From an uncultured Clostridium sp. (GTDB taxonomy: Bacteria > Bacillota > Clostridia > TANB77 > CAG-508), in NCBI GenBank assembly GCA_900553985.1, contig USFW01000047.1, positions 1 to 8,298 of the forward strand: 8,298 nt of DNA, written 5' to 3'. Of this stretch, positions 5,436-8,298 are shown piece after piece. The position numbers and the translations under genes are program-made. The notes beneath the pieces were generated by a model. The model was not told the origin of the DNA. It searched no databases and saw only the letters and a list, made by a program, of their open reading frames with translations. How positions within the stretch are numbered: position 1 is the first letter of the stretch; each line of letters starts with the position of its first letter.

Positions 5436-6611
5436 ATGATAGTAAAAATGGCAAAAAGAGATTATTACGAGGTTTTAGGTGTAAATAAAAATGCAACAGA
5501 TGACGAGTTAAAAAAAGCATATAGGAAACTTGCAAAAAAATATCACCCAGATGCAAATTTAGATAATAAAGCAGAAGCAGAAGCGAAATTTAAAGAAGTA
5601 AATGAAGCATATGAAACATTATCAAATCCACAAAAAAGAAGAATGTATGACCAATTTGGACCAGATGGACCACAAGGTTTTGGAGGAGGAGCTGGAGGAC
5701 CATTTGGAGGTCAAAATGGTTATTATTCATATAGTAGCTCAGGATTTGATGGTTTTGGAGATTTTGGAGACTTAGGAGATATTTTTTCTTCATTCTTTGG
5801 AGGAGGTTTTGGAGGAAAAAGCTCAAGAAAACAAAATGGACCAAAGAAAGGTGCTGATTTAAACCTTCAATTAGATATAACTTTTGAGGAAGCTTTTTTA
5901 GGTGTTGAAAAAGAAATAATAATAAATAGAAATGAAGAATGTTCACATTGCCATGGAACAGGTGCAAGACCAGGAACATCTGTTACTAAATGTCCAGAAT
6001 GTAATGGAACAGGTCAAGTAAGACAAGTTCAAAATACAATATTAGGACAAATGCAAACCACAAGAACTTGTGCTACATGTCATGGTAGTGGAGAAATAAT
6101 AAAAGAACCTTGTGATATTTGTAGAGGAAAAGGAAAAGTAAGAAAACAACCAAAAATAAAAGTAAAAATACCAGCTGGAATAGATAATGGTCAAACAGTT
6201 GTGTTAAGAGGAGAAGGCGAACCGGGAGAAAAAGGTGGGTCAAAAGGTGATTTATATATTACAGTAAAAATAAAAAGACATAGTATTTATACAAGAAGTG
6301 GAAATAATGTAATATGTGATATTCCAATAAGTATAACACAAGCAACTCTAGGTGCAGAATTAGAAATTCCAATGGTTGATGGAAGTAAAGAAAAATATAA
6401 AATACCAGATGCAACACAAACAGGAACAAAATTTGTAATAAAAAATAAAGGATTTAAATCCGTTAATTCAAATGTAGTAGGAGATTTTATATTTAATGTA
6501 GTAGTACAAACTCCAAAAAAATTAACAAAAGAACAAAGAGAATTATTAGTTCAATTGGCAAAAACAATGAATGAGCAACCACCAATCAAGAAAAGAGGAT
6601 TATTTGGTTAA
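5436..6611 (+). CDS. dnaJ: Co-chaperone DnaJ (Hsp40, type I)
   Basis: This is the 391-residue J-protein that delivers substrates to DnaK and stimulates its ATPase. Its J domain covers residues 5-70 with the catalytic H-P-D at 37-39. A Gly/Phe-rich stretch spans about 75-125. Four zinc-binding CxxCxGxG repeats begin at C169, C186, C212 and C226, binding two zinc ions. C-terminal beta domains follow, ending R-G-L-F-G. All type I DnaJ parts are present and intact. The start is open: GAGGAAGG at 5427-5434 best fits ATG 5436, giving M-I-V-K before the usual M-A-K-R-D-Y-Y, whereas ATG 5448 gives the classic DnaJ N-terminus but with a 13-base gap from the ribosome site. It is separated from dnaK by the pyrophosphohydrolase-like gene. 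It belongs to the HrcA cluster, possibly with extra internal transcription. Confidence 0.97.
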   Translation: MIVKMAKRDYYEVLGVNKNATDDELKKAYRKLAKKYHPDANLDNKAEAEAKFKEVNEAYETLSNPQKRRMYDQFGPDGPQGFGGGAGGPFGGQNGYYSYSSSGFDGFGDFGDLGDIFSSFFGGGFGGKSSRKQNGPKKGADLNLQLDITFEEAFLGVEKEIIINRNEECSHCHGTGARPGTSVTKCPECNGTGQVRQVQNTILGQMQTTRTCATCHGSGEIIKEPCDICRGKGKVRKQPKIKVKIPAGIDNGQTVVLRGEGEPGEKGGSKGDLYITVKIKRHSIYTRSGNNVICDIPISITQATLGAELEIPMVDGSKEKYKIPDATQTGTKFVIKNKGFKSVNSNVVGDFIFNVVVQTPKKLTKEQRELLVQLAKTMNEQPPIKKRGLFG

Positions 6612-6617
6612 AAACTA

Positions 6618-6646
6618 TTTACGAATATAGAAAAAAATAGTATAAT
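6618..6646 (+). promoter_or_regulatory. Candidate promoter after dnaJ
   Basis: TTTACG at 6618-6623 and a perfect TATAAT at 6641-6646 are 17 bases apart. The region overlaps a 7-bp inverted repeat (6614-6620 with 6635-6641). If real, it would give the following small gene its own transcript starting near 6653. The -35 is only four of six. Confidence 0.35.
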
Positions 6647-6663
6647 AATTAAAAAATTTGCAG

Positions 6664-6670
6664 AAGGAGG
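6664..6670 (+). promoter_or_regulatory. Ribosome binding site that sets the start of the 121-residue gene
   Basis: AAGGAGG is a near-perfect Shine-Dalgarno, eight bases before ATG 6679. A longer in-frame TTG at 6658 lies upstream of this site and would translate through it, so the ATG is the likely start. Confidence 0.85.
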
Positions 6671-6678
6671 AATTTTTT

Positions 6679-7044
6679 ATGCAATGCATAGAAAAGATAA
6701 CAAAAGGATTTAATAATTATGAGGAGGAAATCAACCAGATAATTAAGGAAAAACGGAAGAAAAATATGTATTTAGAAGATGCATATTTGGAAAATAATAC
6801 AATGGTATTAACATTTTTAGAAAATGAAAATCCTATATGCAAGAAAAGAACTATTGCAGTTCAAGGCAAAGTCAAAAATTATAAAGATGAATATGACTTT
6901 ATAAGAAATCAGACTACTAGTAGGAGAAGTTTAAGAGATCATATGTATATTACTTGGACTGTAATAAATTGTTTGGAGTTTGATGGTAAATATCTTCTGT
7001 TTATATCCAGAAAAAGAAGAGGATATCATCGAGAGAAACGATAA
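6679..7044 (+). CDS. Uncharacterised 121-residue protein
   Basis: I do not recognise this protein. It is soluble and strongly charged. The N-terminal third is helical and Glu/Lys-rich (N-N-Y-E-E-E-I-N-Q-I-I-K-E-K-R-K-K). A middle section of alternating hydrophobics (T-M-V-L-T-F-L-E-N) suggests beta strands. The last residues are very basic (S-R-K-R-R-G-Y-H-R-E-K-R), which could bind nucleic acid, though this is only composition. There is no signal peptide or membrane segment. It has an excellent ribosome site at 6664-6670, follows dnaJ by 67 bases and is closed by a strong terminator, so it is probably the last gene of the chaperone unit or a single-gene unit of its own. Base composition matches its neighbours. 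That it is a real gene is well supported; the function is unknown. Confidence 0.75.
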   Translation: MQCIEKITKGFNNYEEEINQIIKEKRKKNMYLEDAYLENNTMVLTFLENENPICKKRTIAVQGKVKNYKDEYDFIRNQTTSRRSLRDHMYITWTVINCLEFDGKYLLFISRKRRGYHREKR

Positions 7045-7049
7045 AAAAT

Positions 7050-7085
7050 AAAAAGTGGAAATGACGAAAGTTGTTTCCACTTTTT
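7050..7085 (+). terminator. Strong intrinsic terminator
   Basis: AAAAAGTGGAAA at 7050-7061 pairs perfectly with TTTCCACTTTTT at 7074-7085. The 12-base loop can close further, with G-U and U-G wobbles, onto a C-GAAA-G tetraloop at 7065-7070. The T-rich 3' arm supplies the U-run, and the A-rich 5' arm would do the same on the other strand. It begins six bases after the stop of the 121-residue gene and marks the end of the heat-shock cluster. Confidence 0.9.
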
Positions 7086-7098
7086 ATAATCTTTGTAC

Positions 7099-7127
7099 TA
7101 GACATATGTAATAAAAAAATATATAAT
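7099..7127 (+). promoter_or_regulatory. Promoter of the pssD-pssE unit
   Basis: TAGACA at 7099-7104 (five of six to TTGACA) and a perfect TATAAT at 7122-7127 are spaced by exactly 17 bases. It follows the terminator at 7050-7085. Transcription would begin near 7134, leaving an unusually long leader of about 115 bases that contains a 7-bp hairpin (7154-7160 with 7173-7179). No known riboswitch was recognised in it. Confidence 0.65.
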
Positions 7128-7250
7128 ATAAAAGCAAGGAAATAAAAGGCGATTCTTATTATAAACAGAAAAAATAAGATTATATTACATTAAAAATTTA
7201 AAAATTATAAATCAAAAGTCAAACCTAAAAGAAAGGATTGATAGATAAAA

Positions 7251-7724
7251 ATGAAGAAGAAAGTATTATTCATATCAAGTACAGGTGGACACTTAAATGA
7301 ATTATTACAATTAGCACCATTATTTGATAAATATGACTATAATATAATAACAGAAAAAGATAAAGCAAATGAAGGACTAAAAGAAAAATATGGAGAAAAA
7401 CTATATTTTTTACCATATGGCACAAGAGCAAAGTTATTCACATATATATTCAAATATTTATACCTATGTATAAAAACAGTATACTTATATTTTAAACTAA
7501 GACCAAAAGTAATAATAACAACAGGAACACATACAGCAGGTCCAATGTGTATATTAGGAAAAATATTTGGAAGTAAAATAATTTATATAGAAACATTTGC
7601 AAATACAAATAAAAAAACAGCAACAGGAAGATTAATATATCCAATAGCTGATTTATTTATTGTGCAATGGAAAGAAATGCTAAAACTTTATCCCAAAGCA
7701 GTATATGGAGGTTCGATATATTAA
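7251..7724 (+). CDS. pssD: PssD/Alg14-like glycosyltransferase membrane subunit
   Basis: This 157-residue protein resembles the Alg14 half of split UDP-sugar glycosyltransferases (PssD, Cps14F type), which hold the partner at the membrane and bind the lipid-linked acceptor during capsule, exopolysaccharide or other surface-glycan synthesis. Visible signatures are the N-terminal strand plus S-S-T-G-G-H-L-N-E at 9-17, T-G-T-H-T-A-G-P at 91-98 and I-E-T-F-A-N at 113-118. A hydrophobic, Tyr/Phe-rich segment at about 62-82 could sit on the membrane. Its length is that of the family. The only visible ribosome site, AAAGGA at 7232-7237, is 13 bases from ATG, so initiation may be weak. Its stop overlaps the next start by one base, indicating translational coupling to the catalytic half. 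The sugar transferred cannot be deduced. Confidence 0.85.
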   Translation: MKKKVLFISSTGGHLNELLQLAPLFDKYDYNIITEKDKANEGLKEKYGEKLYFLPYGTRAKLFTYIFKYLYLCIKTVYLYFKLRPKVIITTGTHTAGPMCILGKIFGSKIIYIETFANTNKKTATGRLIYPIADLFIVQWKEMLKLYPKAVYGGSIY

Positions 7725-8203
7725 TGATTTTAGTTATGTTAGGAACTCAAAATAATAGTTTTCACAGACTATTAGAGGAAATAGATAAATTAATAAAAGA
7801 AAATATAATAAAAGAAGAAGTTATAGTACAAGCAGGATATACTAAATATGAAACAGATGATATGAAAATAATAGACTTAATGCCAAAGGAAGAATTAGAA
7901 GAATTGCAAGATAAAGCTGATTTAATAATTACCCATGGAGGAGTGGGCTCAATAATTTCTTCATTAGAAAAAGGAAAAAAAGTAATTGCAATACCTAGAT
8001 TACATAAGTATGGTGAACATGTAAATGATCATCAAAAGGAAATTGTAGAAAAATTTAATAATGATGGATGTATAATAGGAATTAATGATGTAAAGGAAGT
8101 AAAAGAAGCTATAATTAAATCTAAAAATTTTATTCCAAAAACATATGTGAAAAATAATAAAAAGATGTTAAATATAATAGAAAATTTTATAGATAAAATA
8201 TAA
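7724..8203 (+). CDS. pssE: PssE/Alg13-like glycosyltransferase catalytic subunit
   Basis: This 159-residue protein corresponds to the C-terminal, nucleotide-sugar-binding half of a GT-B (family 28-like) transferase (PssE, Cps14G, Alg13 type). It opens M-I-L-V-M-L-G-T-Q, the usual start of the family. It carries I-T-H-G-G-V-G-S-I at 69-77, the donor-diphosphate loop, then I-P-R at 90-92 and E-H-V-N-D-H-Q at 98-104. On its own it is expected to be inactive or soluble and to be recruited to the membrane by the preceding protein. The ATG at 7724 overlaps the pssD TAA by one base and has GGAGG at 7707-7711. An upstream in-frame ATG (7667) lies inside pssD and would add 19 residues unlike the family, so it is rejected. 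No other polysaccharide genes are seen before the window ends. Confidence 0.87.
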   Translation: MILVMLGTQNNSFHRLLEEIDKLIKENIIKEEVIVQAGYTKYETDDMKIIDLMPKEELEELQDKADLIITHGGVGSIISSLEKGKKVIAIPRLHKYGEHVNDHQKEIVEKFNNDGCIIGINDVKEVKEAIIKSKNFIPKTYVKNNKKMLNIIENFIDKI

Positions 8204-8234
8204 AATAAATTGGAAAAATGTAAAATAAAGAAAA

Positions 8235-8262
8235 TTTGATTATAAGAAATAAAAAATATAAT
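8235..8262 (+). promoter_or_regulatory. Possible promoter for a gene beyond the window
   Basis: TTTGAT at 8235-8240 (or TTGATT at 8236-8241) is followed by a perfect TATAAT at 8257-8262 with a 15- to 16-base spacer. The rest of 8204-8298 is featureless AT-rich sequence, with no terminator visible after pssE. The match could be chance. Confidence 0.25.
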
Positions 8263-8298
8263 TGATTAAAAATAATGATAAAAAACTAAAATTATTAT

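Noticed and set aside
5590..5979. Minus-strand open frame of 129 codons opposite dnaJ
   Set aside because: It is a shadow of the Gly/Phe region and zinc-finger start of dnaJ, with low-complexity Leu/His/Phe content.
7667..7723. Extended N-terminus for the pssE product
   Set aside because: The extra 19 residues lie inside pssD and do not resemble the family; the ATG at 7724 gives the standard M-I-L-V-M-L-G-T start.
1..8298. CRISPR array, tRNA, rRNA, insertion-sequence transposase or defence system
   Set aside because: No spaced direct repeats, no cloverleaf or rRNA-like stretch and no transposase or nuclease motifs were found on either strand.

Overview
The window is a very AT-rich stretch with strongly A/T-ending codons, good Shine-Dalgarno sites, a standard genetic code (Trp is TGG, no in-frame TGA) and a CIRCE-controlled hrcA-grpE-dnaK-dnaJ heat-shock cluster. 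Together these point to a low-GC Gram-positive, most likely a Clostridia-type Firmicute. The shorter Gram-positive-style DnaK (617 residues) agrees. All confident genes are on the + strand.

Layout. (1) 151-1005 encodes a cation/Ca2+ exchanger-family membrane protein with both alpha-repeat signatures. (2) 1006-1292 is non-coding. It holds a 21-bp inverted repeat inside a possible small mobile element (about 1019-1181), then the heat-shock control region: a near-perfect CIRCE operator (1252-1278), a second degenerate CIRCE (1201-1227) lying over the -35 box, and a sigma-A-type promoter. (3) 1293-2810 holds hrcA (TTG start) and grpE. (4) 2811-3001 holds a large hairpin with 30-bp perfect arms, plus a partial third copy of the repeat that could pair alternatively with the left arm. 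(5) 3002-4855 is dnaK, followed by a hairpin lacking a U-run. (6) 4930-5304 is a small MazG-like all-alpha NTP pyrophosphohydrolase-type gene inserted between dnaK and dnaJ. (7) 5436-6611 is dnaJ. (8) 6679-7044 is an unrecognised 121-residue gene, closed by a strong intrinsic terminator (7050-7085). (9) A separate transcription unit follows with a good promoter (7099-7127): pssD and pssE-type genes (7251-7724, 7724-8203), the two halves of an Alg14/Alg13-like glycosyltransferase. Positions 8204-8298 hold only AT-rich sequence and perhaps a promoter for the next gene.

Functionally, HrcA represses the cluster through CIRCE, while DnaK, DnaJ and GrpE form the Hsp70 chaperone cycle. The MazG-like gene and the 121-residue gene lie where they would be co-transcribed with the chaperones. 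The exchanger gene and the pssDE pair look like independent neighbours, one acting in ion transport and the other in cell-surface polysaccharide synthesis. I saw no clearly new multi-gene system. The points most worth a second look are the tandem CIRCE, the repeat element between grpE and dnaK with its alternative pairing, and the pyrophosphohydrolase-like gene inside the chaperone cluster.
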